The translations under genes were made by a program, and so were the position numbers. Below the pieces are notes generated by a model that worked only from the letters and a program-made list of their open reading frames with translations, searched no databases and was not told the DNA's origin. From Arenimonas fontis (GTDB lineage: Bacteria; Pseudomonadota; Gammaproteobacteria; Xanthomonadales; Xanthomonadaceae), in assembly GCF_008386465.1 (NCBI RefSeq), contig NZ_VUOD01000006.1, positions 87,519 to 151,518 of the forward strand: DNA of 64,000 nucleotides, given 5' to 3'. Shown piece by piece: positions 40,182 through 50,941 of the stretch; the first letter of the stretch is position 1, and every line of letters starts with the position of its first letter.

Positions 40182-40808
40182 ATGAAGCTCTACACCTACA
40201 TCGTCACTCACGACACCGGATTCGCGCCCAACCCCTTCGGCGAGTACTGCACCCTGGCCAACTGCACGCCCAACCACATGGGAATCCGCGCGGATGCCGA
40301 CGACTGGATTTGTGGGTTCTCCGGAAAGGCCGACGGACACAGGCTCGTGTACGCGCTACAGGTGGACGAACGGATTCGTCAGGACGAGTACTTCCGGGAT
40401 TCGCGCTTCGAGGACAAGAAGCCTGCTGACGATCCCCCTGAGAGACGGTGTGGCGACAACTTCTACGAGCTCCGTGAAGGCAAAGGCTGGAAGCAACACC
40501 GGAACCACTACCACAAGGGAGACGAGCACCTGAAGCAGGACACCAGAAGCCCGTACGTCTTCGTCGGGAAACGGTTCTGGTACTTCGGAGCCGAGCGCAT
40601 CCATCTCCCCGCTGACATCAGGTTGAACGTGGGTGGTCGCGGTGTCCGCCTGTCCCACCGGGAACGATCAGTGGAGAGGTTCGTGCGATGGCTTGAGGGC
40701 AACCATAGGCCCGGGCGCCATGGCATGCCCTTGCATTTCGACGCCGGCTGCGGCCAATCCCCCAAGGGGAAGAAACCGAAGCCCCGCTCCAAGCACCCAA
40801 CCTGCTGA
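40182..40808 (+). CDS. Nmad2-like (nucleotide modification associated) protein
   Basis: A 208-residue protein. The opening MKLYTYIVTHDTGFAPNPFGEYCTLANCTPN and the DDWICGFSG segment resemble the Nmad2 domain, predicted to act in DNA base modification or its recognition. Many Trp, Tyr, His and Cys residues are conserved-looking, and the tail is basic. The gene is visibly AT-richer than its neighbours and sits alone between DUF3999 and argH. No modification, restriction or phage gene is adjacent. Family assignment is by recalled motif, not by search. Confidence 0.6.
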   Translation: MKLYTYIVTHDTGFAPNPFGEYCTLANCTPNHMGIRADADDWICGFSGKADGHRLVYALQVDERIRQDEYFRDSRFEDKKPADDPPERRCGDNFYELREGKGWKQHRNHYHKGDEHLKQDTRSPYVFVGKRFWYFGAERIHLPADIRLNVGGRGVRLSHRERSVERFVRWLEGNHRPGRHGMPLHFDAGCGQSPKGKKPKPRSKHPTC

Positions 40809-41024
40809 GCCGGGATCTCAGGCTGAACGTCCTGATACCCCGGCACCATCCTGGATGATCTTGTCGGCGAAGTCCGCACTGTCATGAACGTCCTTCAGAA
40901 CAGCAACCAGCAGCACGCCAAAGGCGTGGGAGGCTTGCTCGATGGAGACTCCGGACTGGCAGGCACAGCCTCACGATCTGGATTGACTAGCCACAGGCAG
41001 ACCAGTCACAGCAGGGATCCAGAC
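40809..41024. other. AT-richer intergenic stretch with a possible gene remnant
   Basis: On the minus strand a start-less open stretch of about 50 codons (ending at 40818) reads with protein-like composition (SIEQASHAFGVLLVAVLKDV). There is no start codon or ribosome site. It may be left over from the insertion that brought the Nmad2-like gene. Confidence 0.3.
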
Positions 41025-42317
41025 TCATGGGGACAGCGCCGCCATGCGTTCCCGCAGCACCTCCAGCCCCAGCGCCGCGTGCCCGCCGGGCGAAACCCGC
41101 GCGTCGAGGCTGGCCTGCGGGTCGGCACCGGCCCTGGGCAGCGGTTCCACCGCCGCCAGGCGATAGGCCTCGCGGAAAGGCAGGCCCTCGCGGGCGAGCT
41201 CGATGGCGCGATCGGTGGCGTACATGCCCTCGTCGAAGGCTTGCGCCAGCCGCTCCGGCTTCCACTGCAGGCCCTGCAGCAGGCCCGGCAGCAGGGCCAG
41301 CGCGCCCAGGCCGCGGCCGAAGGCATGGAGCAGCGCGCCCTTGCTGTACTGCAGGTCGCGGTGGTAGCCGCTGGGCAGGGACAGCAGCTGCTCCAGCTCG
41401 ACGCGGGCGGCGGCGATGCTGGCATAGGTGGCGCGCATCAGCTCGACCAGGTCGGGATTGCGCTTGTTCGGCATGATCGAACTGCCGGTGGTGTACTGCG
41501 CCGGCAGGCTGACGAAGCCGAACTCGGCGGTGGTGAACAGGCTCAGGTCCCAGGCCAGGCGGCGCAGGTCCAGGGCGGCGGCGCCGAGCGCGTCCACGGC
41601 GGCGATCTCGAACTTGCCGCGGCTGAGCTGCGCGTAGATGGGGCTGAGCTGCATGCGGGCGAAGCCCAGCTCCCTGGTGCTGCCCTCGCGGTCCAGCGGC
41701 AGGTTGACGCCGTAGCCGGCGGCGGTGCCCAGCGGGTTGGCATCCAGCCAGTCATGGGCCTGGCCGGCGCGCACGGCGTCATCGATGAAGGCCTCGGCAT
41801 AACCCGCCCACCACATCGCCGTGGAGGACACCACGGCGCGCTGCAGGTGGGTGTAGCCCGGCATCGGCAGAGCCTCCGCCTGCGCCCTGCGCAGACAAAG
41901 CGCAGCCAGCTCGCGACAGAGCTCGCGCAGCTCGCCCAGCCTGCGCTTCAACCACAGGCGGGTGGCCACCAGGACCTGGTCGTTGCGGCTGCGGCCGGTG
42001 TGGATCTTGCGGCCGACGTCGCCCAGGCGCTCGACCAGGCGCGACTCGATGGCCGAGTGGCCATCCTCGTAGCGGGCATCGAGCACGAAGGCGCCGCCTT
42101 CGATATCGGCGGCCAGGGCCTGCAGCTCGCGGCACAGGGCATCGCATTCGTCCCGGGTGAGCAGGCCGATGCGCGCCAGCCCGCGGGCATGCGCCGCCGA
42201 GGCGGTGATGTCGTCCAGGATGAACTCCCGGTCCAGCAGCACGTCATCGCCGGCCAGGAAGGCCTGGATGCGCGGATCCACTTCCACGCCGGGCTTCTGC
42301 CAGAGCAGCTCGCTCAT
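41025..42317 (-). CDS. argH: Argininosuccinate lyase
   Basis: A 430-residue fumarase-superfamily enzyme. [28 protein letters not shown] and the mobile loop [12 protein letters not shown] are intact. It releases arginine and fumarate, and closes the operon argF'-argG-argE'-argB-GNAT-argC-argH. The ATG overlaps the argC stop. Confidence 0.96.
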   Translation of the reverse strand: MSELLWQKPGVEVDPRIQAFLAGDDVLLDREFILDDITASAAHARGLARIGLLTRDECDALCRELQALAADIEGGAFVLDARYEDGHSAIESRLVERLGDVGRKIHTGRSRNDQVLVATRLWLKRRLGELRELCRELAALCLRRAQAEALPMPGYTHLQRAVVSSTAMWWAGYAEAFIDDAVRAGQAHDWLDANPLGTAAGYGVNLPLDREGSTRELGFARMQLSPIYAQLSRGKFEIAAVDALGAAALDLRRLAWDLSLFTTAEFGFVSLPAQYTTGSSIMPNKRNPDLVELMRATYASIAAARVELEQLLSLPSGYHRDLQYSKGALLHAFGRGLGALALLPGLLQGLQWKPERLAQAFDEGMYATDRAIELAREGLPFREAYRLAAVEPLPRAGADPQASLDARVSPGGHAALGLEVLRERMAALSP

Positions 42318-43264
42318 GTCGCTATCCCCATCGTTTCGGGCAGGCCGAAGGCCAGGTTGAGGTTCTGCAGGGCCTGCGTGGCCGCGCCCTTGAGCAGGTT
42401 GTCGAGCGTGGCCACCAGCACCAGGCGGCGCCCGTCCTCCGAAAGCGTGAAACCGCCTAACTCGGCGCCGTTGCGGCCGGCGATGCGGCTGACCCAGGGC
42501 GCCTCGTCCAGCACGGCCAGCAGCGGCTCGCCGGCATAGGCATCGCGATAGATGCGCTTCACCTCGCCCAGCGTGAGTGGCTCGGCCAGATGCAGGTTGG
42601 CGGTCAGGGTGATGCCGCGGAAGTGCGCCGCCACGTGCGGCATGAACTCCACCGGATGGCCGAGCTGGTGGCCGACCTCGCGTTCGTGCACATGGCCGGC
42701 CAGGGCGTAGGGCATCAGGTTGTCGCGCAGCTTCTCCGGATCGTTGCGCTCCGAGGGCGCGGTGCCGGCGCCACTGTAGCCGGACACGCCGAAACACTGC
42801 ACCGGTCCGGCCAGGCGGCCGAGCATCGGCGCCACGGCCAGTTGCATGGCGGTGGCGTAACAGCCGGGATTGCTGATGCGGCGGGCACCGGCGGCGCGGG
42901 CACGGGTCAGCTCCGGCAGGCCGTAATGCCAGGCCGGGTCGAAACGGTAGTCGGCCGAGAGATCCAGAAGCACCGTGTCCGGCGCATGCGCGTCGAAGGC
43001 CTGCACGTAGGGCGCGGCCAGGCCATTGGGCAGTCCCAGCACCACCGCGTCGGCGCCTGGCACGGTGGCGGCCGCGGGCTCGGGATTGCCATAGCGCAGC
43101 TCGCCGGCATAAGACGGCTCGTGGTCGGCGAGCCGCTGCCCGGCCCGTTCCCGCGAGCCGACGAAGGCCAGCTCGAAACGCGGGTGCCCTGCCAGCAACC
43201 GAATCAGCTCGCTGCCGACATGGCCGCGTGCGCCGACCAGGCCCAACCTGATCCTCGCGCTCAC
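42314..43264 (-). CDS. argC: N-acetyl-gamma-glutamyl-phosphate reductase
   Basis: A 316-residue dehydrogenase. The NADP loop is [17 protein letters not shown], the catalytic Cys is in [12 protein letters not shown], and [15 protein letters not shown] and the [11 protein letters not shown]is are conserved. Start GTG 43264 overlaps the preceding GNAT stop (GTGA). Confidence 0.95.
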   Translation of the reverse strand: MSARIRLGLVGARGHVGSELIRLLAGHPRFELAFVGSRERAGQRLADHEPSYAGELRYGNPEPAAATVPGADAVVLGLPNGLAAPYVQAFDAHAPDTVLLDLSADYRFDPAWHYGLPELTRARAAGARRISNPGCYATAMQLAVAPMLGRLAGPVQCFGVSGYSGAGTAPSERNDPEKLRDNLMPYALAGHVHEREVGHQLGHPVEFMPHVAAHFRGITLTANLHLAEPLTLGEVKRIYRDAYAGEPLLAVLDEAPWVSRIAGRNGAELGGFTLSEDGRRLVLVATLDNLLKGAATQALQNLNLAFGLPETMGIAT

Positions 43265-43866
43265 GGGGTCATTCCTCCGGCCAGCTTGAAGTCGAGATGC
43301 TTGCGCACCGTCGGCCATTCGCTGTCCAGGATCGAATAGACGGCAGTGTCGCGCAGGTCGCCATCGGGCATGCGCATGTTCCGGCGCAGGATACCGTCGA
43401 AATGCGCGCCCAGGCGTTCGATCGCCCGCCGCGAACTGTGGTTGAACACGTGCGTGCGCAGTTCCACCACGGCGCAACCCAGCACCTCGAAGGCATGGCC
43501 CAGCAGCAGGCGCTTGGCCTCGGTGTTCAGGGCAGTGCGCTGGGCGCGGCGGGCGTACCAGGTGTAGCCCAGCTCGAGCCGCGGCACGTCGCGGTCGATC
43601 ATGAAGAAGCGGGTGCTGCCGACCACCGCGCCCGCCGCGTCCTTCACCACGAATGGCATGGCGGTGCCGGCAGCCTGGTCGGCCAGGGCTTTGCCGATGT
43701 AATCATGCACCGTGTCCGGCGACGGCACCGAGGTGTACCAGAGGCGCCACAGCTCGCCGTCACCCGCCGCCGCCGCCAGGGCATCGGCGTGTTTGGCCTG
43801 CAACGGCTCCAGCCGAACGTGCCGACCCACCAGCGTGGGAACCGCCTGCCAGCAATCCCTGTCCAT
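43261..43866 (-). CDS. GNAT-family N-acetyltransferase (RimJ/RimL type)
   Basis: A 201-residue acetyltransferase: [19 protein letters not shown] start, [24 protein letters not shown], and the acetyl-CoA region [22 protein letters not shown]. It lies between argB and argC with a three-base gap on one side and a GTGA overlap on the other. It is not needed for the standard pathway, since argB already carries an acetyltransferase domain. It may act on a protein N-terminus or an amine; substrate unknown. Confidence 0.85.
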   Translation of the reverse strand: MDRDCWQAVPTLVGRHVRLEPLQAKHADALAAAAGDGELWRLWYTSVPSPDTVHDYIGKALADQAAGTAMPFVVKDAAGAVVGSTRFFMIDRDVPRLELGYTWYARRAQRTALNTEAKRLLLGHAFEVLGCAVVELRTHVFNHSSRRAIERLGAHFDGILRRNMRMPDGDLRDTAVYSILDSEWPTVRKHLDFKLAGGMTP

Positions 43867-43869
43867 GTT

Positions 43870-45177
43870 TCAGCCCTTGAGCGTGGCCGGGCGCGCCCGG
43901 CAGTGGTCCACGGCGAACATCACCTGGTCCCAGCCGTCCAGGCCGTACCAGAATACGTTCCAGTGTTCGCCCTTGAGGCAGCCGTCGGCCTCGTCGAAAT
44001 AGAAGTCGTTGACCGGGTTGTCCCGGCGGGCGCGCCAGAACAGGCGGGGGTTCTCCGCCCGCATCACCTGCCAGGCGGCCCGGCCCAGTCCTTCGCCCTG
44101 GGCATCCTCGGCCACCGCGAACTTGTCCAGGTGCGGCAGACCGCCTTCCAGGGTCAGGATCAGCGCCGCCCGGTAATGTTCGGAAACGTAGACACGATAG
44201 GGCTTGGTCTTCTCGAAGTAATCCGCTGCCAGGCGGCGGCCGAACCCCGATTCCACCAGCGCCTTGAGCCTCTTGAGGTCGAGCCTGCGCCAGGACGTGA
44301 CCCGGCGCACCCGCTCGCCGCGCCGCACCAGGGTGCCGGACCCACGGTGGGTGAACAGCTCCTTGGCCAGCTGATCCGGTCGGGTGATGGACACCGAACT
44401 GGCCGGCGGCAACTGCATCAGCAGGTCGTGGATCTGCTGGATCTTCAGCTTCATGCCCGAGTGCAACCAGGGCTGGGCCATCAGGCCTTCGTAGTCGGTG
44501 CTGAGGTTGATCGAATCGATCACCCTGCCCTCGCCGTCCAGCAGGCCGCCGGTGCCGGTGAGGAAGACGATCTTGTAGGGACGCAGGGTCTTGACCAGCT
44601 CGTTGGCGGCCCAGTCGGCATTGACGTTGAGGATCTGGCCGCCGCTGGTCTCGCCCAGCGAGGCGATCACCGGGATGGAACCGACCTTGATGGCGGCCTG
44701 GATGGGCGCCGTGTGCACGCGTTCGACCTTGCCGACCAGGCCATACTTGCGCCGGCCCAGCAGGCCACACTCGAACACGCCGCCGGTAACCGAGGTGGCG
44801 CGCACGCCCTGGGCCTGCAGGGCCTCGACCAGGCGCAGGTTCTCGCCCTGCATCACCTTGCGCACCACGGCCAGGCCGGCCGGGTCGGTGTAGCGCAGAC
44901 CGCCCACGGTCTTCTTGCCGATACCTGCCCTGGCCATTTCCTCATCCAGCTGCGGGCCGGCTCCATGGATGACGATCGGGGTCAGGCCGACCTGCTGCAG
45001 GAAGGCCAGCGAGCTGACCAGGGCCTCCAGTTCGTCGCGCAGAATGGCGCCGCCCACCTTGACCACGGCGAAGCGCGCCGCGTCCAGCTGCGAGAAGCGC
45101 TTGAGGTACTGCTGGATCTCCTTGGCGCTGGCCATGTTGGAGAGCAGGCGGACAATGGTGCTGCGGGTATCGGACAT
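43870..45177 (-). CDS. argB: Bifunctional acetylglutamate kinase / N-acetylglutamate synthase
   Basis: A 435-residue fusion like the Xanthomonas NAGS-K that resembles vertebrate NAGS. The amino acid kinase domain ([49 protein letters not shown]) covers about 1-285. The C-terminal GNAT-like domain has [33 protein letters not shown]. It makes N-acetylglutamate and phosphorylates it. ATG 45177 is preferred; the frame is open 22 codons further up into argE'. It begins two bases after the argE' stop. Confidence 0.94.
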   Translation of the reverse strand: MSDTRSTIVRLLSNMASAKEIQQYLKRFSQLDAARFAVVKVGGAILRDELEALVSSLAFLQQVGLTPIVIHGAGPQLDEEMARAGIGKKTVGGLRYTDPAGLAVVRKVMQGENLRLVEALQAQGVRATSVTGGVFECGLLGRRKYGLVGKVERVHTAPIQAAIKVGSIPVIASLGETSGGQILNVNADWAANELVKTLRPYKIVFLTGTGGLLDGEGRVIDSINLSTDYEGLMAQPWLHSGMKLKIQQIHDLLMQLPPASSVSITRPDQLAKELFTHRGSGTLVRRGERVRRVTSWRRLDLKRLKALVESGFGRRLAADYFEKTKPYRVYVSEHYRAALILTLEGGLPHLDKFAVAEDAQGEGLGRAAWQVMRAENPRLFWRARRDNPVNDFYFDEADGCLKGEHWNVFWYGLDGWDQVMFAVDHCRARPATLKG

Positions 45178-45179
45178 GG

Positions 45180-46268
45180 TCAGGCGCTGAGCAGGCGATG
45201 GACGGTGGCGGCGTAGCCGGCGAGCTGGTCGAGCGCGACCCACTCGTCGGCGGCATGGGCCTGGGCGATGTCGCCGGGACCGTAGACCAGAGCGGTCAGT
45301 CCGGCGGCGGAAAAAAGCGAGGCCTCGGTCCAGAAATCAACCGCGTTGCCGATGGGCAGGCCGAGCTCGTCGGCCAGGTCGCGGGCGGCCAGGCGCCGAC
45401 CTTCGGCGCCGGCGATGTCGCCGGCCGGCAGCGGCGGACCGCGGAAGGTTTCCTCGTAGACGTCCAGCGCACCGGCCTCGGCCAGGTCGCGGAAACTTGC
45501 GTGCAAGCCGTCCATGTCCATCGAGGGTAGCGGCCGGAAGCCGAAACGCAGTTCGCACTCCGGCGCGATCATGTTGCCCTTGATGCCACCATGGACGCGG
45601 CCGATGTTGAAGCGTAGGCCGGTCAGGCCGCCGAAGCGGGCGTGGCCCTGGGCCGCGGCGAAGTCCAGGGCCTTCGTGCCCCAGCGCATGGCCTGGTGCA
45701 CGGCGCTCTGCTCCAGCGCGTCGGCGGCGGAGGCGTGCCCGGCCCGGCCGCGGAAACGCATGCGCACCGAGCTGATGCCACGATGGGCCAGCACCGCCTG
45801 GCCGCCGGTCGGCTCGGCCACCACCGCTTCCGTGAAGCCATGGTCGCTGGCCAGGAAGGCGGCGATGCAACGGGCGTCGTTGCCTTCCTCGTCGGTGCTG
45901 AACAGGAAGGCGGCGTCGCCGGTACTGGCGTTCGCGGCAGCCAACAGGCCGGCAGCGGCGCCCTTGATGTCGCAGGCGCCCAGGCCGATGGCGCGGTCGC
46001 CGGTGACACGCAGGCGGTACGGGTCGGCCGTCCACGCCGGCGAGTCCGGCACCGTGTCCAGATGCACGTTGAACAGCCGCGCTGGCGCACCCCGCACCGC
46101 CAGCAGCGAAACCGCGCCGGCGCCGTGGTCGGTCAAGGTGATATGGAAGCCCGGAAGCTGCGCGCGCAGATAGTCGAAAATGCCATCGGTGCCGATGGCA
46201 CGGGGCGGGTTGCGGGTATCGAAGCCCACCAGGGCTTCCAGGTGTCCGAGTACGTCCTGCAGCATCAT
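45180..46268 (-). CDS. argE': N-acetylcitrulline/N-acetylornithine deacetylase
   Basis: A 362-residue M20-family deacetylase. Metal and catalytic residues are in [24 protein letters not shown] and STDEEGN; the dimerisation part follows. Since the operon encodes an acetylornithine carbamoyltransferase, the likely substrate is N-acetylcitrulline. The assignment over acetylornithine rests on that context. Confidence 0.92.
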   Translation of the reverse strand: MMLQDVLGHLEALVGFDTRNPPRAIGTDGIFDYLRAQLPGFHITLTDHGAGAVSLLAVRGAPARLFNVHLDTVPDSPAWTADPYRLRVTGDRAIGLGACDIKGAAAGLLAAANASTGDAAFLFSTDEEGNDARCIAAFLASDHGFTEAVVAEPTGGQAVLAHRGISSVRMRFRGRAGHASAADALEQSAVHQAMRWGTKALDFAAAQGHARFGGLTGLRFNIGRVHGGIKGNMIAPECELRFGFRPLPSMDMDGLHASFRDLAEAGALDVYEETFRGPPLPAGDIAGAEGRRLAARDLADELGLPIGNAVDFWTEASLFSAAGLTALVYGPGDIAQAHAADEWVALDQLAGYAATVHRLLSA

Positions 46269-46335
46269 GGCATCCGCTTCATGGAAGCTTTGTCGGGACC
46301 GCCGGTATTGGCTCCGCGGTCATGTCCGCTCCGGT

Positions 46336-47532
46336 TCATCGGCGATTGACCTCTGCCCAGAGCGTGCTGCTCATGCCGAACAGGCGGATGAAGCCCTCGG
46401 CCTCCTCCACGCCCCAATCGGCCGACTGGGCGTAGGTGGCACCCCTGGCATTGAGGATATGCGGCGAGCGCACCGCCACCGCATCCACGCGGCCACCAGC
46501 GGTCTCCAGCACCACCTCGCCGTTGACGCAGGCCTGGCTGCTCTTCAGGAAGGCCTCCAGGTCAAACTTGAGCGGGTCGTTGTAGAAGCCCTCGTAGACC
46601 AGCTCCACCCACTTGCGCGCCACTTCCGGCTTGAAACGGTTCTGAGCCTTGCTCAGCACCGCCTCTTCCAGGGCGCGGTGCGCGGTCAGCAGGGCGGTCA
46701 GGCCCGGCGCCTCGAAGATGATGCGGCCCTTGAGGCCGATGGTGGTGTCGCCGGTGTAGAGGCCGCGCCCGACCCCATACTCGGCGAACAGCGTGTTGAG
46801 CTTCGCCAGCAGCTGCGCGCCCGGCAGCGTCTCGCCGTCCAGCGACACCGCCTCGCCATTGCGGAAACCCAGGGTGACACGAAGCGGCTGCGCCGGCCAT
46901 TCCGCCCGCGGCTTGCACCAGGCGCGGGCGCCCTCGCCCGGTGCTTCCCAGCGATCGATCTCGGCGCCGGACAGGGTGACGCCCAGCAGGTTCTCGTTGA
47001 TGGTGTACTGTTTCTGCCTGGCGCGAACGGAGAAGCCGCGCTCTTCCAGGTAGGCCTGCTCGTAGGCGCGGGTTTGGCTGTGCTGCTTCTGGATCTCGCG
47101 TATCGGCGCCACGATCCGGTAGTCACCGGCCGCCTTGACCGCCAGATCGAAGCGCACCTGGTCATTGCCCATGCCGGTGCAGCCGTGGGCGATGGCGCGG
47201 GTGCCCAGTTCGGCGGCGCGCTTCAGGGCAGCGTCCACGATCAGGTAGCGGTCCGACACCAGCAGCGGGTACTGGCCCTGGTAGCTCTCGCCGGCCATGA
47301 CGAAGGGCTTGACGAAACCCTCCCACAGCACCGGTCCGCCGTCGACGGTGACGTGGCTGGCGGCGCCCAGTTCGGCCGCCCGTGCCTCGATGTAGGCGCG
47401 CTCCTCCGCGTCCACGCCCCCGGTATCGGCGAACACCGTGTGCACGTCCCAGCCGCGCTCACGAAGCCAGGGAATGCAGAAGCTGGTGTCGAGGCCGCCG
47501 GAGAAAGCGAGGACGATGGACTTGTCGGACAT
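46336..47532 (-). CDS. argG: Argininosuccinate synthase
   Basis: A 398-residue ATP pyrophosphatase-fold enzyme. The PP-loop is [30 protein letters not shown] and RIIFEAPG are conserved. It joins citrulline and aspartate. AAGGAAAC precedes ATG 47532. A 101-base gap separates it from argF'. Confidence 0.95.
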   Translation of the reverse strand: MSDKSIVLAFSGGLDTSFCIPWLRERGWDVHTVFADTGGVDAEERAYIEARAAELGAASHVTVDGGPVLWEGFVKPFVMAGESYQGQYPLLVSDRYLIVDAALKRAAELGTRAIAHGCTGMGNDQVRFDLAVKAAGDYRIVAPIREIQKQHSQTRAYEQAYLEERGFSVRARQKQYTINENLLGVTLSGAEIDRWEAPGEGARAWCKPRAEWPAQPLRVTLGFRNGEAVSLDGETLPGAQLLAKLNTLFAEYGVGRGLYTGDTTIGLKGRIIFEAPGLTALLTAHRALEEAVLSKAQNRFKPEVARKWVELVYEGFYNDPLKFDLEAFLKSSQACVNGEVVLETAGGRVDAVAVRSPHILNARGATYAQSADWGVEEAEGFIRLFGMSSTLWAEVNRR

Positions 47533-47633
47533 GTTCGTTTCCTTGTGGGACTTTCCCCTCACTGCGGGAGAGGAGTCGGGAAGAGGGTTGGGAGTCCGGG
47601 AAATGGCCGGAGGGTTTGCGCAGGGGAATTCGC

Positions 47634-48644
47634 TTATGCCTGCTGCCCCACCAGCGCCGCCATCACCGCCTTCTGCACGTGCAGACGGTTCTCGGCCTCG
47701 TCGATGGCGATGCAACGCGGGGAGTCCATGACCGCATCGGTGGCTTTCACGTTCCGGCGCAGCGGCAGACAGTGGCTGAAGACGGCATCGTTTGTCAGGG
47801 CCATCTTGGCTTCGTCGACGATGAAGTGCCGGTGGGCATCGCGGACGGGCTTTTCCTCCTCCCAGCGGCCGAAGTACGGAATGGCGCCCCAGCTCTTGGC
47901 ATAGACCACGTCGGCGCCACGATAGGCTTCGGCGATATCGTGACTGACGCGGAAGCTGCCGCCGCTTTCGACGACGTTGTCGCGGGCCCAGCCCAGGTAG
48001 CGCTCGTCCAGGATGTACTCCGGCGTCGGGCACAGCAGGGTCACGTCCATGCCCAGGCGGGTGGCGATGGTCAGGGCGGAGTTGGCCACGGCCGTGTTCA
48101 GCGGCCTGGGGTGGTAGGTCCAGGTCAGGACGTACTTCTTCCCGCGCAGGTCGGTCGTGCCGAAGTGCTCCTGCAGGGCCAGCGCGTGCGCCAGCTCCTG
48201 GCAGGGATGGGTGATGGTCTCCAGGTTGATCACCGGCACCGTCGAATGCCTGGCGAAGGCGCGCAGCACCGTGTCCTCGCGGTCCTCCGTCCAGTCCCGG
48301 AACCTCGGGAAGGCGCGGACGGCGATCAGGTCCACGTAACGGGCCAGCACCCGCGCCACTTCGGCAATGTGCTCTTCTGCCTCGCCGTCCATCACCGCAC
48401 CCGGGGCGAACTCGATCGGCCAGGCGTCCTTGCCCGGCGCCAGCACCACCGCATGCCCGCCCAGCTGGAAGGCGCCCAGTTCGAAACTGGTGCGGGTACG
48501 CAACGACGGGTTGAAGAACACCAGGGCGATGGACTTGCCCCTGAGCTGTGCGCCGACAGGCTGGCGTTTGAATTCGGCGGCGCTGGCCAGCAGCGTGTCC
48601 AGTTCGGCGCGGCTCCAGTCCTGGGTGTTGAGGAAATGCTTCAT
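47634..48644 (-). CDS. argF': N-acetylornithine carbamoyltransferase
   Basis: A 336-residue transcarbamylase. The carbamoyl-phosphate loop [21 protein letters not shown] and the segments [12 protein letters not shown] and [18 protein letters not shown] match the Xanthomonas AOTCase, not ordinary ornithine carbamoyltransferase. It makes N-acetylcitrulline. It is the first structural gene of the arg operon; a terminator hairpin and a short Arg-rich ORF lie immediately upstream. Confidence 0.95.
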   Translation of the reverse strand: MKHFLNTQDWSRAELDTLLASAAEFKRQPVGAQLRGKSIALVFFNPSLRTRTSFELGAFQLGGHAVVLAPGKDAWPIEFAPGAVMDGEAEEHIAEVARVLARYVDLIAVRAFPRFRDWTEDREDTVLRAFARHSTVPVINLETITHPCQELAHALALQEHFGTTDLRGKKYVLTWTYHPRPLNTAVANSALTIATRLGMDVTLLCPTPEYILDERYLGWARDNVVESGGSFRVSHDIAEAYRGADVVYAKSWGAIPYFGRWEEEKPVRDAHRHFIVDEAKMALTNDAVFSHCLPLRRNVKATDAVMDSPRCIAIDEAENRLHVQKAVMAALVGQQA

Positions 48645-48670
48645 CTGCGGATTCCTGGCATCGGAAAACG

Positions 48671-48697
48671 AAAAAGCCCAGCGCAGGGCTGGGCTTT
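48671..48697 (-). terminator. Rho-independent terminator in the arg leader
   Basis: On the minus strand a 10-bp perfect stem (AAAGCCCAGC / GCTGGGCTTT) with a five-base loop is followed by TTTTTC. It ends 27 bases before the argF' ATG. It either attenuates the arg operon or ends the glycine-zipper transcript. Confidence 0.75.
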
Positions 48698-48723
48698 CAG
48701 GCGGACGAATGACGACGACCGGC

Positions 48724-48825
48724 TTACCCAGCGGCTATGTGGGCTTCCGGTCGGCGCGCGCGCGAGGTCATACCCGCCGCCATGCGGGCGGAGCTGAGAA
48801 CGGCGGCGGAGCGTTCGAGGGACAT
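48724..48825 (-). CDS. Possible arginine leader peptide of the arg operon
   Basis: A 33-codon ORF starting ATG 48825 and ending TAA 48726-48724. It encodes five Arg, three of them within four codons (R-A-R-R, including a rare CGA). Its last codons GCT GGG (48732-48727) are complementary to CCCAGC in the ascending arm of the downstream terminator, so an antiterminator could form. A -35/-10 pair lies just upstream. This is the layout of classical transcription attenuation, but the pairing is short and no expression evidence exists. Confidence 0.45.
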   Translation of the reverse strand: MSLERSAAVLSSARMAAGMTSRARRPEAHIAAG

Positions 48826-48833
48826 GGGCGGCG

Positions 48834-48862
48834 AGTATGCCGGGCGCCCGGGGCGCGCGCAA
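48834..48862 (-). promoter_or_regulatory. Putative arg operon promoter
   Basis: TTGCGC (48862-48857) and CATACT (48839-48834) with a 17-base spacer, read on the minus strand. The start site would be close to the leader-peptide ATG. Confidence 0.45.
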
Positions 48863-48874
48863 GCGCCGGTGCGG

Positions 48875-49435
48875 TCAGTACCCGGCGACGGCATCGGGGG
48901 TCACCGAGACCCGCACCCGCAGCCGGTTGCCCGGATCGTAGGGCAGCCTGGACATGTACTTCTCGCCCTTGTACATGTATTCGACGTCGTAGCCGATCAG
49001 CTGCCGCTCCTGGCGCTCGACCTCGACCATGCGGCATGCTCCGGCGCGGGCGTCGGCGATTTCCTGCTGCTTGCCGACGTTGTGGCCGATGGCGCCGCCG
49101 GCGGCCGCGCCGGCTACCGTGGCGACCTTGCGGCCGTCGCCCTTGCCGATCTGGTTGCCGACCGCGGCGCCGACGATGGCGCCCACCACCGCACCGGCGG
49201 TGGCCTTGCCGGACTGACGGTACTCGACCTCGTCACAGCGCTCTTCCGGCGTCCGGGTGATCACCGTCTCATAGACCTCGTCGGCGCGCAGCACCTGGGC
49301 GTAGCCATAGGTGACGTTTTCCGGCACGACGCTGGCCGGATCGTAGGCCGGCTGGCCGTAGCCTTCCTGGTACTGGGCCAGGGCCGGGGCCGCGACGAAG
49401 GCCAGCAGCGGGGGCAGCAGGCGGATGGATCGCAT
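48875..49435 (-). CDS. Glycine-zipper 2TM outer-membrane/periplasmic protein
   Basis: A 186-residue exported protein. Signal peptide (residues 1-20, ending ALAQ), a Tyr/Pro-rich linker, then the glycine-zipper hairpin ATAGAVVGAIVGAAVGNQIG...VATVAGAAAGGAIGHNVG (about 75-120), and a C-terminal domain with two Cys. Members are envelope-stress associated. It starts 100 bases from the divergent cysS promoter. Confidence 0.88.
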   Translation of the reverse strand: MRSIRLLPPLLAFVAAPALAQYQEGYGQPAYDPASVVPENVTYGYAQVLRADEVYETVITRTPEERCDEVEYRQSGKATAGAVVGAIVGAAVGNQIGKGDGRKVATVAGAAAGGAIGHNVGKQQEIADARAGACRMVEVERQERQLIGYDVEYMYKGEKYMSRLPYDPGNRLRVRVSVTPDAVAGY

Positions 49436-49538
49436 GAACGGTCTCCATGAGGGCTGGCGGCACGATGCTGGCGAGATTCAAGCACCGGGCGGCTGAACCC
49501 GAGCCTAAGATTTTCGTTAAACCGGGCCGGGCGCTTGT

Positions 49539-49544
49539 TAGACT
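49539..49544 (+). promoter_or_regulatory. Probable -10 of cysS
   Basis: TAGACT, 32 bases before ATG 49577. It overlaps an alternative start at 49535, which argues against that start. Confidence 0.4.
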
Positions 49545-49576
49545 TCGAGCATCCCCACCGCGCCCCGCGCCGGCCC

Positions 49577-50941
49577 ATGGAACTGCGACTCTTCAACAGC
49601 CTGACCCGAGAGATCGAGGTCTTCGCGCCCCAGGATCCGAACCGGGTCACGATGTACGTCTGCGGGCCGACCGTCTACAACTACGTGCACATCGGCAACG
49701 CCCGGCCGCCGGTGGTGTTCGGGGTGCTGGCCAACCTGCTGCGCCGGCACTACCCGAAGCTGGTCTACGCCCGCAACATCACCGATGTGGACGACAAGAT
49801 CAACGCCGCCGCCAGGGAGCTCGGCGTGCCGATCTCGGAGATCGCCGGCAAGTATGCCCGTGCCTATTTCGACGACATGGCCCGGCTGGGCGTGCCGCCG
49901 GTGGACGCGACCCCGCATGCCACGGAGCACATTCCGCATATCGTCGCCATGATCGAGCGGCTGATCGAGTCCGGTCATGCCTATGCCGCCGAGGGTCACG
50001 TGCTGTTCTCGGTGGCCAGCTTTCCGGAGTACGGGCGGCTGTCCCGGCGCGACCCCGAAGAACTGTTGGCCGGAGCCCGGGTCGAAGTGGCGCCGTACAA
50101 GCGCGACCCCGGCGATTTCGTGCTTTGGAAACCCTCGGGCGAGGACCTGCCCGGCTGGGATTCGCCCTGGGGCCGCGGCCGGCCCGGCTGGCATATCGAG
50201 TGCTCGGCCATGGCCGAGGCGCACCTGGGCGACACCATCGACATCCACGGCGGCGGCGTGGACCTGCAGTTTCCGCACCACGAAAACGAGATCGCGCAAA
50301 GCACCTGCGCCCACGGCGGCCGCCTGTTCGCCCGCTACTGGCTGCATAACGGCATGCTGACCTTCGACGGCGCCAAGATGGCCAAGTCGGTGGGCAACGT
50401 CCGGCTGGTGCGCGAACTGCTCGACCGGCATCCGCCCGAAGCCCTGCGCTATGCCCTGCTCTCGGCTCAATACCGGCAGCCCCTGGATTGGTCGGAGGGC
50501 CTGATCGAACAGTCGGTACGCACCCTCGACCGCCTGTACGGCACCCTGCGCGACCTGGCCGACGTGCCGGTCATCGAGCCGATGGTGCCGCTGGCCATCG
50601 AAGCCGCCCTCTGTGACGATCTGAACACTCCGGCGGCCCTGGCCGAGCTGTCGCGCATCGCCGCCGAGGCACGCAAGGCCGAGGGGCCCATCGCCAGGGC
50701 CAATCTCAAGGCCGAACTGCTCGGCGGCGGCGCCCTGCTGGGGCTGTTGCAGCAGGATCCGGCGGAGTGGTTCCGTCGCGGCGGCGACGACGAGGCGCGC
50801 ATCCAGGCGCTGGTGGACGAACGCAATGCCGCCAGGGCTGCCCGCGATTTCGCCCGCGCCGATGCCATCCGCAGGCAGTTGGCCGAAGAAGGCGTCCTGC
50901 TCGAGGACACTCCGCAGGGCGTACGCTGGAGGCGCGCCTGA
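49577..50941 (+). CDS. cysS: Cysteinyl-tRNA synthetase
   Basis: A 454-residue class I synthetase. Zn-ligand Cys in [21 protein letters not shown] (also carrying the HIGN motif), [10 protein letters not shown], and [17 protein letters not shown] is the KMSKS motif. The stop overlaps the sufE start (TGATG). Confidence 0.96.
   Translation: MELRLFNSLTREIEVFAPQDPNRVTMYVCGPTVYNYVHIGNARPPVVFGVLANLLRRHYPKLVYARNITDVDDKINAAARELGVPISEIAGKYARAYFDDMARLGVPPVDATPHATEHIPHIVAMIERLIESGHAYAAEGHVLFSVASFPEYGRLSRRDPEELLAGARVEVAPYKRDPGDFVLWKPSGEDLPGWDSPWGRGRPGWHIECSAMAEAHLGDTIDIHGGGVDLQFPHHENEIAQSTCAHGGRLFARYWLHNGMLTFDGAKMAKSVGNVRLVRELLDRHPPEALRYALLSAQYRQPLDWSEGLIEQSVRTLDRLYGTLRDLADVPVIEPMVPLAIEAALCDDLNTPAALAELSRIAAEARKAEGPIARANLKAELLGGGALLGLLQQDPAEWFRRGGDDEARIQALVDERNAARAARDFARADAIRRQLAEEGVLLEDTPQGVRWRRA

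Noticed and set aside
40182..40808. The Nmad2-like gene as part of a defence island
   Set aside because: No nuclease, methylase, toxin or other defence gene lies on either side, so only the single gene is claimed.
40818..40970. Open stretch on the minus strand with protein-like composition (SIEQASHAFGVLLVAVLKDV)
   Set aside because: No start codon or ribosome site and only about 50 codons. Recorded only as a possible remnant.
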